This document shows positions 25,181 to 33,224 of a stretch of 64,000 nt of DNA, in pieces (position 1 is the stretch's first letter; every line of letters begins with the position of its first letter). A program made the translations under genes and the position numbers. The notes under the pieces were generated by a model, which had not been told where the DNA came from, did not search any database, and worked only from the letters and a program-made list of their open reading frames with translations. Source of the stretch: Peredibacter sp045999315 (lineage in GTDB: Bacteria; Bdellovibrionota; Bacteriovoracia; Bacteriovoracales; Bacteriovoracaceae); NCBI RefSeq assembly GCF_045999315.1, contig NZ_CP174607.1:2418001-2482000 (forward strand), in the 5' to 3' direction.

Positions 25181-26254
25181 TCACATTGTGGAAGACAGCA
25201 TTCTATTTATCATATCTGAGATGACTGTATTGGTTCCTCGTTCCGCTTCGGCTCCGCCAGTGTTGGTGGTGGCCGCCATGATAAGGTGAAGTTTAGGAGC
25301 GAGCCATACCTTGGCATAGTTCACAGTATTAGAGCCATCATGAGTAAGTGCTGGACCTTGCGCCCAGGATCTTTCAAAGCGCAGCCAACCGCCATAGGTG
25401 TAGGGACTGTCCGTTGAAGCTTGTGAGTGGAGTTTAAAAAAAGTAGAGGCGTGAACGATTCCATCAATGCCATTAAAGCCATCTATGTGTTGCTCTAGAA
25501 ATTTTCTCCAATCAGGAAGTGAACAGTGGACTCGTGCTGCGGGCCCATAGCCTTCAGGATTATCCACATGTATTGGGACAAGTCCTTTGTGGGCCCAGGT
25601 ATTTTCCGGAGAAGTAGGACCAAAGCCACAACTGTTCATATTCAGGGGATTAAAAAGTTTTTCTCGCATGAGGGTTTCCCAAGACTGGCCCGTGAGTTTT
25701 TCTAAAATGTAGGCGGCAATGATGTAGCTTGTGTTGTTGTAGTCGTAACGAGAACCGGGAGTCGTAAGAGGGGCCATTTCAAGCACGGAGCGAGTAATGA
25801 GTTCTCTTGCACTTGTTGAAGTGTATGTTGGAGACTGAATCATTCTAAACAGAGAGTCATCTTTTGCTCTTGAAAGACCAGCGCGATGAACCAAAAGTGT
25901 TTCATAGCTCATATTCTGAAATGATGGGTGAAGATTTATTTCCGGGAGCAGCTCTTTGAGGTTTGATGTCCAATTGAGTTTCCCTTCTTCGATGAGAATT
26001 GCCGCAAGAGTCGCTGTCATTGCCTTGGAACAAGACCCGAGATGAAATTTATCTGTAGGAAGAAGAGGAGTTGGATCTCCGTATTTCCGCACTCCTTCAG
26101 CACTTAAGACTTGAGTGACTCCATTTTTAATCATCATTTTTCCCAGTCCTGGAAGTTCATATTGAATCAGGAGAGGTAAGGAAGTAGTCATGTTGCTACC
26201 GGAGGAGCTTTTCCCACAAGAGATAAGAAGCAAAAGTAAACAAAGAATGCGCAT
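25181..26254 (-). CDS. Lipoprotein serine hydrolase of the beta-lactamase/class C fold
   Basis: A 357-residue lipoprotein (MRILCLLLLLISCGKSS, lipobox LISC). The SxxK nucleophile is Ser74-Cys-Ser-Lys77 in HLGSCSKAMT. The second motif is YDYNN near residue 170, a YxN form, and the third is HDG near residue 312, replacing KTG. This is the pattern of EstB/DAP-type beta-lactamase-related hydrolases and peptidases, not a dedicated antibiotic enzyme. It should face the periplasm or surface. The substrate is unknown. It leads the lipoprotein gene at 24794. Confidence 0.88.
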   Translation of the reverse strand: MRILCLLLLLISCGKSSSGSNMTTSLPLLIQYELPGLGKMMIKNGVTQVLSAEGVRKYGDPTPLLPTDKFHLGSCSKAMTATLAAILIEEGKLNWTSNLKELLPEINLHPSFQNMSYETLLVHRAGLSRAKDDSLFRMIQSPTYTSTSARELITRSVLEMAPLTTPGSRYDYNNTSYIIAAYILEKLTGQSWETLMREKLFNPLNMNSCGFGPTSPENTWAHKGLVPIHVDNPEGYGPAARVHCSLPDWRKFLEQHIDGFNGIDGIVHASTFFKLHSQASTDSPYTYGGWLRFERSWAQGPALTHDGSNTVNYAKVWLAPKLHLIMAATTNTGGAEAERGTNTVISDMINRMLSSTM

Positions 26255-26393
26255 GCCTCATTCTCATGGGAGAAAAAAATCAGGCATAGAGAGCAAAAAT
26301 GATCAATACCTCACCGCGGCACTTCGAGTTTTGAAGTGACACGAGTTCTGGCCAGGAGTAGATTTAATGGCATCACTAAAAGGAGTTCTTTTT

Positions 26394-26900
26394 ATGCTAT
26401 TTGATATGACAGTCCCGCAATTCATTAAGATGCTTCATAACCTTGACCTTATTTTGGATAAAGGTGCTCAACTTGCGACGGAGAAAAAATTTGAAGTAGA
26501 AGTTCTTTTGAACTCACGTCTCACTCCAAACCAATTCAATCTGATTAAACAAGTTCAAATTGCCTGTGATACGGCCAAACTTTGTGCCGCTCGCTTATCT
26601 GGTAAAGAAGCTCCTGTTCACAATGATTCGGAGAAAACACTTCCTGAACTTAAAAACAGAATCGCAGAAACCATCGCTTTCCTAAAAACAGTTTCTGCCG
26701 CTGACTTTAAAGACGCTGAAACAAAACATATCTCTCAGCCTCGTTGGGAAGGTAAATATCTTACAGGTGTTGAGTATGTGATTCACCATGCAGTACCAAA
26801 CATCTACTTCCACGTGACAACTGCTTACTCAATCCTTCGTCATAATGGTGTGGAGATCGGTAAGAAAGATTACTTGGGCGAACTTCCGTTTAAGAAGTAA
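26394..26900 (+). CDS. DUF1993-domain protein
   Basis: A 168-residue protein. AAGGAG fits the ATG at 26394; the in-frame ATG at 26367 is less likely. MTVPQFIKMLHNLDLILDKG, VLLNSRLTPNQFNLIKQVQIACDTAKLCAARLSG and FHVTTAYSILRHNGVEIGKKDYLG match DUF1993, a four-helix protein related to the DinB fold. The function is unknown; possible metal-binding His residues occur in YVIHHAVPNIYFHV. It is followed two bases later by the DUF938 gene and is probably co-transcribed. Confidence 0.87.
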   Translation: MLFDMTVPQFIKMLHNLDLILDKGAQLATEKKFEVEVLLNSRLTPNQFNLIKQVQIACDTAKLCAARLSGKEAPVHNDSEKTLPELKNRIAETIAFLKTVSAADFKDAETKHISQPRWEGKYLTGVEYVIHHAVPNIYFHVTTAYSILRHNGVEIGKKDYLGELPFKK

Positions 26901-26902
26901 CT

Positions 26903-27517
26903 ATGGAAAAACCATTTTCCGCTGCCTGTGAAAGAAATAAGGACCCCATTCTCGGGGTCCTTAAAGAACATATTACTCACGAACATAAACGTTTATTAGA
27001 GATTGGTTCAGGGACGGGACAGCACGCAGTTTATTTCGCCCCCGAGTTTCCTTGGATGGAGTGGCATCCTTCGGACCTGAAAGTGAATCATGCTGGCATG
27101 ATCCAGTGGTTTAAAGAGGCGAAGATTCAGAACATCTTCCCGCCGGTTAAACTAGATGTGGGTAAGGATGATTTTCCCAAGTTAAAGTTTGATGTGGTCT
27201 ATACCGCCAATACTTTTCATATCATGCATTGGAAAGAGTGTAAGTCGCTGATGAAGTTATTGGGTCATCGGCTGCGCGAGGGATCTCTTGCGATGATTTA
27301 CGGACCTTTCAACTATAATGGCGAGTTTACTTCTGACAGTAACCGTGAATTTGATCAAACACTGAAGGCCCGAGATCCCCTGAGTGGGATTCGCTCTTTT
27401 GAAGATGTGAATAATAATATGGAAAAAAATGGCTTTGAATTATTGGAGGATCAAGAGATGCCGGCCAATAATCGAATGCTCGTTTACCGCCGACTTAAGT
27501 TCGTTAAAAAATCCTAA
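26903..27517 (+). CDS. DUF938 SAM-dependent methyltransferase-like protein
   Basis: A 204-residue class I methyltransferase-like protein. FSAACERNKDPILGVL is the DUF938 N-terminal signature, followed by motif I RLLEIGSGTGQHAVYFAPEF, then FDVVYTANTFHIMHWKECKSLM and YGPFNYNGEFTSDSNREFD. It should bind S-adenosylmethionine in the cytoplasm; the methyl acceptor is unknown. It is two bases after the DUF1993 stop and overlaps the convergent gene at 27514 by four bases. Confidence 0.88.
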   Translation: MEKPFSAACERNKDPILGVLKEHITHEHKRLLEIGSGTGQHAVYFAPEFPWMEWHPSDLKVNHAGMIQWFKEAKIQNIFPPVKLDVGKDDFPKLKFDVVYTANTFHIMHWKECKSLMKLLGHRLREGSLAMIYGPFNYNGEFTSDSNREFDQTLKARDPLSGIRSFEDVNNNMEKNGFELLEDQEMPANNRMLVYRRLKFVKKS

Positions 27518-28206
27518 AATAGGTGGCTTGGGATTCTCCAGGCCGCCGAACTCTTTAAATTAACCAGTACTAGCGATAGACCTGTTCCATCGAGTGAAAC
27601 ATCTCCACCCTTGTCGACGATTTGTTTAATGTATTTATCGAGAAGAGTTGTGTTGCCAGGAAGTTGAGCAATAATTTTATCCATTACGTCTGAAGCGTCT
27701 TTAAACTGTCCCCAGCCAACTTTTTTATAAGCATCTGTGACTTGCTGAAGATTGGATTTTAGTTCAGTCAGAAGTTTTGTTTCAGTGGCGTTCTTCTGTG
27801 AGATGTTCTCAAAGGCAAAACGCTTCACTTCTGGCATGGCCGTTTGATAAGCATAGAATGGTTCAACACCATCAAAGTCCCAGCCCCAAGACACTTTTTT
27901 AACTTTCACGCCTTGGCACCCGGTATCAGTGGCGTCTTCTTGCATATTTCTCACTGTAACGTATTTAGTTCCTACCACATCTACTAAGCGGCCATTAACT
28001 CGGCAGTCATAAGTACATTCAAAAACCACTGTGCGAGGATAGCTGGTGCTAAAGTGTGTATCCACATATCGCTTTGAATCTGTGCGAGGAGCGCAGTGAT
28101 TTTCAGGGATCTTCACCTGTTCAGCGGCACGTGAGCCCAAACTAAAAAGAAGGGCGGCGAGGGACAGAGTCGAGATACATAAGATTTTGAGTTTATGATC
28201 TTTCAT
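27514..28206 (-). CDS. Secreted protein of unknown function
   Basis: A 230-residue protein with a signal peptide (MKDHKLKILCISTLSLAALLFSLGSRA). The mature part has four cysteines in the N-terminal half (HCAPRT, FECTYDCRVNG, TGCQGV), suggesting disulfides, and a C-terminal helical part with LKSNLQQVTDAYKKVGWGQF. I do not recognise a family. TAAAAT lies six bases before the ATG, with GAGG between, so it may be leaderless or use a short leader. Likely periplasmic. Confidence 0.7.
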   Translation of the reverse strand: MKDHKLKILCISTLSLAALLFSLGSRAAEQVKIPENHCAPRTDSKRYVDTHFSTSYPRTVVFECTYDCRVNGRLVDVVGTKYVTVRNMQEDATDTGCQGVKVKKVSWGWDFDGVEPFYAYQTAMPEVKRFAFENISQKNATETKLLTELKSNLQQVTDAYKKVGWGQFKDASDVMDKIIAQLPGNTTLLDKYIKQIVDKGGDVSLDGTGLSLVLVNLKSSAAWRIPSHLF

Positions 28207-28301
28207 GGCCTCATTTTACTATGGAGCAGTGTGAGCATCGCCCTGAGCTGTAAGAGATACAAAGGGTGTAAATAGTTTTGACAGTAGAGTATGATGTCTT
28301 C

Positions 28302-29333
28302 ATGAAGAAGATTGTGATCCATAAAGCGGGGGATTACTCGCAGTTAAAATATGAAACTCACCCAGATCTTAAGGCCAATGCTGATTCCATTGTGGTGGAA
28401 GTCAGGGCCTCTGGGGTGAATTACGCCGACATTGCCATCCGTTGGGGTCTCTACGAATCGGCCAAGAAGTTTGTGGGATGGCCCATTACTCCAGGATTCG
28501 AATTCGCCGGTATCGTTGAAGAAGTCGGACAAAACATCACTAAATTCAAAAAAGGCGAGAGGGTCTTTGGAGTGACACTCTTTAATGCCTACGCCTCAAA
28601 GGTCTTAGTTCCCGAGCATCAGTTATTTCATCTTCCAGAGAATATGAGTTTTGAAGAGGGGGCCGCGATACCAGCAGTTTTCATGACGGCCTATCATGCG
28701 CTTTTTCAAAATGTTATCGTTCGGCCGGGAATGATCGCTCTCATTCATTCAGCGGCCGGTGGAGTAGGGAGTTCATTGGTTCAGTTATGTAAGATAGCTG
28801 GGATTAAATCTATAGGTGTTGTGGGATCATCTCATAAAGTTCAACCACTCAAAGAATTGGGCTGTGATTACATTATTGATAAGTCCACTGAAGACCTGTG
28901 GAAAAAAGTAGAAGAGTACGCTCCAGAGGGAGTGGACCTCGCTTTTGATGCCAACGGAGTTGAAACACTTCAGGAGAGTTACAACCATCTCGCCCCTTGC
29001 GGTAAACTCTTTTCTTATGGCGCACACACCATGCTACCTAAAACTGGAGGCAAGGTGAATTGGCCGAAACTGGTGGTGGATTATCTAAGAACTCCTCGCT
29101 TTAATCCCATCAATATGACCTCGCAAAACAAAAGTATCCTCGCTTTCAATCTATCTTTCTTATTTGCGAGAAAGGATCTCTTTAATGAGGCGATGATGGA
29201 TCTTATGAAGTGGTTCGGTGAAGGGAAACTAAAAGTCCCAAAGATCACGACCTATGCTTTAGAGAAAGTCGGGGACGCTCATCGAGACCTGGAATCAGGA
29301 AAGACGGTGGGAAAGCTCGTGCTTATTCCTTAG
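28302..29333 (+). CDS. MDR-family quinone oxidoreductase-like dehydrogenase
   Basis: A 343-residue medium-chain dehydrogenase/reductase. The frame could begin at a TTG (28278), but MKKIVIHKAGDYSQLKYE at 28302 is the normal start and TATGAT lies six bases before it. The catalytic part has VVVEVRASGVNYADIAIRWG and GFEFAGIVEEVG; the NADPH site is SAAGGVGSSLVQLCK. No zinc ligands of alcohol dehydrogenases are seen, so it is the zinc-free quinone/enone reductase type (Vat-1-like). The substrate is unknown. Confidence 0.88.
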   Translation: MKKIVIHKAGDYSQLKYETHPDLKANADSIVVEVRASGVNYADIAIRWGLYESAKKFVGWPITPGFEFAGIVEEVGQNITKFKKGERVFGVTLFNAYASKVLVPEHQLFHLPENMSFEEGAAIPAVFMTAYHALFQNVIVRPGMIALIHSAAGGVGSSLVQLCKIAGIKSIGVVGSSHKVQPLKELGCDYIIDKSTEDLWKKVEEYAPEGVDLAFDANGVETLQESYNHLAPCGKLFSYGAHTMLPKTGGKVNWPKLVVDYLRTPRFNPINMTSQNKSILAFNLSFLFARKDLFNEAMMDLMKWFGEGKLKVPKITTYALEKVGDAHRDLESGKTVGKLVLIP

Positions 29334-30118
29334 TGACATTTCCAGACATTGTCATCAAAGCTAATACAAGTGCGTTTCAGTTCATGGTTCACTGCGATCT
29401 TATAAGTCGTAAATTGATTTAGTTTCAACTGATTGAGAGTTGAGAACTGGACAAAGATATTAAGGTCCTTAAAAAGCTTCTTCCCCTCAAACTCTTCAAA
29501 GCTTCTTTCCATGTTGAGTACAAATTCTTGTCCATTAAAACTTACCCAAGGGAGAAAGGCCTTTTCTGAGAAGTAGTAAGGTTTGCCTTCAATACTGACG
29601 ACGCCACTATCTTTTTCGATCACCTCTGGTTTGGAAAGAAAGTGGAGGCGATTGTTTTTGACTTCCGCCTTTTCACTTAAAAAAATGGTCTCAGAAGTTC
29701 TCACAACTGCGTTCTTTTTGAAGTCGTAAACCATATAGAGAAGTTGATCGTTGAATGGGCGGTTATCTTTTAGGAAGAACATGGCAAGTTCTGATTCATT
29801 TAAACGGATTGAAAAGGCCTTGGTACAGTAATTATTGTTTCCTTTAAAGAGGCGGTAACGTCCAATATTGTTCGAGTTGAACTTAATCGGAGTCTTTTTT
29901 CCATTTGCAATCACGAAAAGGTCTTCGCCATATTCAGCTTCGTCCGGGGCCGTGTATTGATAAAGACTTTTAACTTCGATCTCGATTCTTTTTCCATCAA
30001 CACGACAGAAGGTGTTGTCATGGGTGTAGGTCTTATCATATGTAAAATCTTGGGCCTCTGCGCATGCCATAAGAAGGATACTTCCAATAAAGAGCAGGAC
30101 TTTGAGGAATGTGTTCAT
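29330..30118 (-). CDS. Exported protein of unknown function, coupled to YceI
   Basis: A 262-residue protein beginning MNTFLKVLLFIGSILLMACAEAQ; LMAC may be a lipobox or the peptide may be cut after AEA. The rest is strand-rich with no known motif, for example DFTYDKTYTHDNTFCRVDGKRIEIE and a C-terminal CISFDDNVWKCH with two cysteines. Its start overlaps the YceI stop by four bases (ATGA), so it is co-translated with YceI and is likely in the same compartment. I do not recognise the family. Confidence 0.7.
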   Translation of the reverse strand: MNTFLKVLLFIGSILLMACAEAQDFTYDKTYTHDNTFCRVDGKRIEIEVKSLYQYTAPDEAEYGEDLFVIANGKKTPIKFNSNNIGRYRLFKGNNNYCTKAFSIRLNESELAMFFLKDNRPFNDQLLYMVYDFKKNAVVRTSETIFLSEKAEVKNNRLHFLSKPEVIEKDSGVVSIEGKPYYFSEKAFLPWVSFNGQEFVLNMERSFEEFEGKKLFKDLNIFVQFSTLNQLKLNQFTTYKIAVNHELKRTCISFDDNVWKCH

Positions 30119-30648
30119 TTGATGATCTCCTGAACTTCATTAAAGACCGATGCCGTTTCCTTGTTCGGACGGTTGGCAAGAATGCGAAGATCAATCTTCA
30201 CTTCCTCATCGCCATCTTTAATTTTTGTTTGCCCGATGAAGGCCGCCTTATCATTACCGTAACCATCGGCCACCACCCCTAGGTAATGACTTTTAAATGT
30301 TACTTTTTGGGTCACTCCTTGAATGCTAAGGAGGCCTGTGAGGTTAAAGTTAGCAAGTGTTCCAGAGATATGAGTGCTTACAAATTCAATTTGTGAGTTT
30401 CTTTCTGAGTCCAGGAAATCAATTAAAACGTAGACCTTTGAGTCTTCGAAGTTTTCTTTTAAATCAATGATTCCATCAATGTGTGTAAAACTGCCGTGAG
30501 CGGTCGGGATTGTGAGGTGGGTAACTTCGAGGCCAACTTTGGATGATTCGGAGTCAATTTTATAAGTTCCCGCAGTATAGTTGGTGCGGGCCATGGCTCC
30601 GTTCATAAGGAAGAGACTAAAGAGTGCTGTTAAAATGAGTTGTTTCAT
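30115..30648 (-). CDS. YceI-family periplasmic protein
   Basis: A 177-residue protein with signal peptide MKQLILTALFSLFLMNGAMA and one YceI domain: YTAGTYKIDSESSKVGLEVTHL, AHGSFTHIDGIIDLKENFEDSKVYVLIDFLDS and GLLSIQGVTQKVTFKSHYLG. The barrel binds polyisoprenoid or amphiphilic ligands in related proteins. It leads a two-gene unit with the exported protein at 29330 and is divergent from the LysR paralogue at 30754, which is a plausible regulator. Confidence 0.9.
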   Translation of the reverse strand: MKQLILTALFSLFLMNGAMARTNYTAGTYKIDSESSKVGLEVTHLTIPTAHGSFTHIDGIIDLKENFEDSKVYVLIDFLDSERNSQIEFVSTHISGTLANFNLTGLLSIQGVTQKVTFKSHYLGVVADGYGNDKAAFIGQTKIKDGDEEVKIDLRILANRPNKETASVFNEVQEIIK

Positions 30649-30724
30649 ACCGCCCCCGGCTTTGTTCTAAGGCTAGTTTCGTCCAAGAGGCGCTGTTTCA
30701 ATAGTAGACAGAAGCCGGAAACTT

Positions 30725-30731
30725 TGTTGCA
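30725..30731. promoter_or_regulatory. LysR half-site TGTTGCA upstream of the second LysR gene
   Basis: The half-site TGTTGCA seen as a full inverted repeat at 3140 recurs here, 23 bases before the LysR start and between it and YceI. The second arm is poorly conserved, so the site may be weaker. Confidence 0.4.
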
Positions 30732-30753
30732 ATAATAGGACAGTGAGGAACCC

Positions 30754-31647
30754 ATGGAAAACATTGATTTAAACCAATTACGTGTCTTTAACAAAGTGGT
30801 GACCAGTGGAAGCTTCTCGAAGGCAGCTGCACTTTTAAAGCAGCCCAAGTCGCGAGTGAGTCGTAATATCCTGGCCTTAGAAAGAGACTTGGGTGTTCAA
30901 CTTATTTATCGTACCACCCGTCAGTTTAAGCTCACGGAAGCGGGAAGAGACCTCTTCGAAAAAACGAATCCGGCCCTAACCGGACTCTATAATTCTTTGG
31001 ATGAAGTGGGGACGGATTCTGAGGAAGTCAGTGGTCTCATTAAAGTCACGGTTCCTGAAGATTTGGGATCTGAGCTTATTGGTGGATTTGGACTTGAGTT
31101 CGCACAGGAACATCCTAAGGTTCAACTCATGATTCACGCCAGTAATCAGTATGTGGATCTGGTTAAAGACTCCATTGATCTCGCGGTTCGAATCGGAAAA
31201 ATCAAAGATAGTTCCATGCTCGTTCGAAAAGTGGGCGAAGTGGAAAGAATTTTCGTCGTGAGCGCTGATCTTTTCCGCAAACATCCTTTTAAGAAGATCA
31301 ATGAACTGGATAAAATTCCCTTTCTTTCTGCCGCTCATTCAAGTGTTAAATCCAATGTGAAGATTTACAAAGGTCAGGAAGAAAAGACCTTGGTCCCAAG
31401 TACTAACTTCATGAGTAACAATCATTTTATTTTGAGAACCATGGCCCTGGGTGGACATGGCGTGGCCCTTGTTCCAAAGTTTTTAGTGACTGAACACATC
31501 AATAGAGGAGAGTTAGTTCAGGTCTACAAAGATTGGAAAATTGATTCTGTGCCAATTCAGATTCTCATTCCCCATCAAAAAGAAGTTCCGCGAAAAATTA
31601 GAAAGCTCAGTGATTTTCTGATTTTAAAACTCGCAAAATATTTCTAA
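30754..31647 (+). CDS. LysR-family transcriptional regulator, paralogue of 2230
   Basis: A 297-residue LysR protein: ENIDLNQLRVFNKVVTSGSFSKAAALL, SRVSRNILALERDLGVQLIYRTTR for the DNA-binding part, and VTVPEDLGSELIGGFGLEF onward for the effector fold. It shares many segments with the regulator at 2230 and is probably a recent paralogue. GTGAGGAA precedes the ATG. It is divergent from YceI and partner, its likely target. The effector is unknown. Confidence 0.92.
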   Translation: MENIDLNQLRVFNKVVTSGSFSKAAALLKQPKSRVSRNILALERDLGVQLIYRTTRQFKLTEAGRDLFEKTNPALTGLYNSLDEVGTDSEEVSGLIKVTVPEDLGSELIGGFGLEFAQEHPKVQLMIHASNQYVDLVKDSIDLAVRIGKIKDSSMLVRKVGEVERIFVVSADLFRKHPFKKINELDKIPFLSAAHSSVKSNVKIYKGQEEKTLVPSTNFMSNNHFILRTMALGGHGVALVPKFLVTEHINRGELVQVYKDWKIDSVPIQILIPHQKEVPRKIRKLSDFLILKLAKYF

Positions 31648-31689
31648 AAGCACCCGGTCTTGAGAGATTCTCTCAATCATAGGAAGCTC

Positions 31690-32535
31690 ATGCCTATGAT
31701 TGAGAACTTTTCTATTGAGGTAAGTTCAGTCTCCCATCACTATGATGAACTCGATGAGTTCTATCGAGAGCATTGGGGTGTTCACTTGCACCATGGACTG
31801 TGGGAAAGAGAGGGCATCTCAAAGGAAGAGGCCGTCGTTGAGCTTTCATTAAAAGTTCTCTCTTATTTTGAACCTCATGCTCATTTACTTGATATTGGAT
31901 CTGGCTATGGGGAGACCGCGAGATTATCTCTTGCCATGGGGGCCGATGAAGTCACCGGGATCACTGTCTCTCGAAAACAATTTGAATATGCGGCCGCTCA
32001 TCCTCAAAGCGGAGCACGCTTTTTTCTCGGGGACTTTTTGCAAAACCGTTTTCGGGCGGGTGAGTTTAGTGGCGCTTACTCCATTGAGTGTTTTTCTCAC
32101 ATCAAAGATAAGAGCCGCTATTTTGAACAAGTCCGTCGAGTCTTAAGACCTGGTGGGAAGTTTGTGATGACTGCCTGGCTTGCGGGAGATGAACCTTCCG
32201 TTTGGGAGAGAAGGCATCTCCTTGGGCCGATTTGCGAGGAAGGCCGCTTACCATCACTTTGTACCAGATCAGAAGTTCTAAAGCTCATTCAAGATAGCGG
32301 CATGGAGCTTCTCGAAGATACTGATTTAAGCCAGAAGGTTTGGAAAACTTGGCTCATCAGTTCCAAAGAAGTTCTCAAGCTATTTAAGGAAACCAAGGGA
32401 CTAAAATATTTCTTCAATCGTGACCATCAAGAGCGCCGCTTTGCTTTGACCGTTCCGCGGATCCTACTGGGATATCGAACGGGTGCCTTCAAATACGGGC
32501 TCTTCGTTATGCAGACACCACGATCTGTTTCTTAA
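31690..32535 (+). CDS. SAM-dependent methyltransferase, tocopherol/UbiE-like
   Basis: A 281-residue methyltransferase. The ATG at 31690 follows AGGAAG; upstream codons lack a ribosome site. VSHHYDELDEFYREHWGVHLHHGLW is like small-molecule methyltransferases of the gamma-tocopherol and sarcosine type. Motif I is HLLDIGSGYGETARLSLAM, with SIECFSHIKDKSRYF and RVLRPGGKFVMTAWL after it. The C-terminal end runs over the convergent receiver gene by 29 bases. The acceptor is unknown. Confidence 0.83.
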   Translation: MPMIENFSIEVSSVSHHYDELDEFYREHWGVHLHHGLWEREGISKEEAVVELSLKVLSYFEPHAHLLDIGSGYGETARLSLAMGADEVTGITVSRKQFEYAAAHPQSGARFFLGDFLQNRFRAGEFSGAYSIECFSHIKDKSRYFEQVRRVLRPGGKFVMTAWLAGDEPSVWERRHLLGPICEEGRLPSLCTRSEVLKLIQDSGMELLEDTDLSQKVWKTWLISSKEVLKLFKETKGLKYFFNRDHQERRFALTVPRILLGYRTGAFKYGLFVMQTPRSVS

Positions 32536-32890
32536 TCGAGTCACCTAAGAGAGCACGGATTTTCCGATTAAACTCGTCCTTACGGAAAGGTTTAATAATG
32601 TACTCAACAAATTGCAGGTGAAATCCCGTAAAGAAGTTCCCTTCTATGTCGCACATGAATAAGAGAGGTAAACTCTGATCCACCGAGCGAATTCTTTGGC
32701 ACAGCTCTAGATCCGGTGTCTTCATTGAGGGCAGGTCTGCAATGACCAAATTATACTGAGTTTCTCTTAATCTCTCTTGCGCATCCATTAAACATGAAGC
32801 GGCATGAGCGATAAAATTATTCGAGTTCAAATAATTAACCAGGATTTCTGCTAGTTCCTCGTTTTCTGCAACAATTAAAATATTCTCCAT
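32507..32890 (-). CDS. Single-domain receiver with a degenerate acidic pocket
   Basis: A 127-residue stand-alone receiver-like domain. The ATG at 32890 follows GGAG; the frame stays open to 33010 but the added part (MNVPLQILKKYGG) is unlike a receiver. Asp52 in LVIADLPSM and Lys in EYIIKPFRK are kept. The acidic pair near residues 8-9 is Ala-Glu in ILIVAENEE and the conserved Thr/Ser is Cys in LLFMCDIEG, so normal phosphorylation is doubtful. It is likely an adaptor or pseudo-receiver. No kinase is adjacent. Confidence 0.78.
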   Translation of the reverse strand: MENILIVAENEELAEILVNYLNSNNFIAHAASCLMDAQERLRETQYNLVIADLPSMKTPDLELCQRIRSVDQSLPLLFMCDIEGNFFTGFHLQFVEYIIKPFRKDEFNRKIRALLGDSIKKQIVVSA

Positions 32891-33083
32891 AACGTTCTCC
32901 ATGCTGTTTCGTGAACGCATCATCTCACAGATGCACATCGCCTTATAGATGGAAGAATAATCGTGAAATGGGCCTCCATACTTTTTTAAGATTTGAAGCG
33001 GAACATTCATTGCTTCTGGATATGTCTTTCGTCTGGGTTCTTGTTATAACTTTTCGACGCCTAAAACGACAAAGGAGTGTTCT

Positions 33084-33194
33084 ATGTCAAAGGGACAAGA
33101 TAAAGGCAAAAAGAAACTTTCGATTAAAGAACGTCAGGAACGTAAGAAAGAAAAACTAAGAAACAAACAACAAGAAAGCAGTGTTGAAGAGTAA
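33084..33194 (+). CDS. 36-residue lysine-rich small protein
   Basis: A short frame with an ideal AAAGGAG ribosome site and its own terminator just after. It begins MSKGQDKGKKKLSIKERQER and continues KKEKLRNKQQESSVEE, very basic and likely helical. TATAAC at 33045-33050 may be its -10. Strong initiation signals and the terminator argue that it is a real gene. The composition suggests nucleic-acid or ribosome binding; the family is not recognised. It lies between the receiver gene and the MocR gene. Confidence 0.7.
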   Translation: MSKGQDKGKKKLSIKERQERKKEKLRNKQQESSVEE

Positions 33195-33200
33195 CATTTA

Positions 33201-33224
33201 AAGCACCACCTCAGGGTGGTGCTT
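33201..33224. terminator. Hairpin after the 36-residue gene
   Basis: AAGCACCACC pairs perfectly with GGTGGTGCTT around TCAG, a ten-base stem that also touches the stop of the convergent MocR gene. It can serve both strands. Confidence 0.8.

Noticed and set aside
25181..26254. An antibiotic-resistance beta-lactamase
   Set aside because: SxxK is present but the third motif is HDG and the second is YxN in a form typical of related esterases/peptidases, so resistance is not supported.
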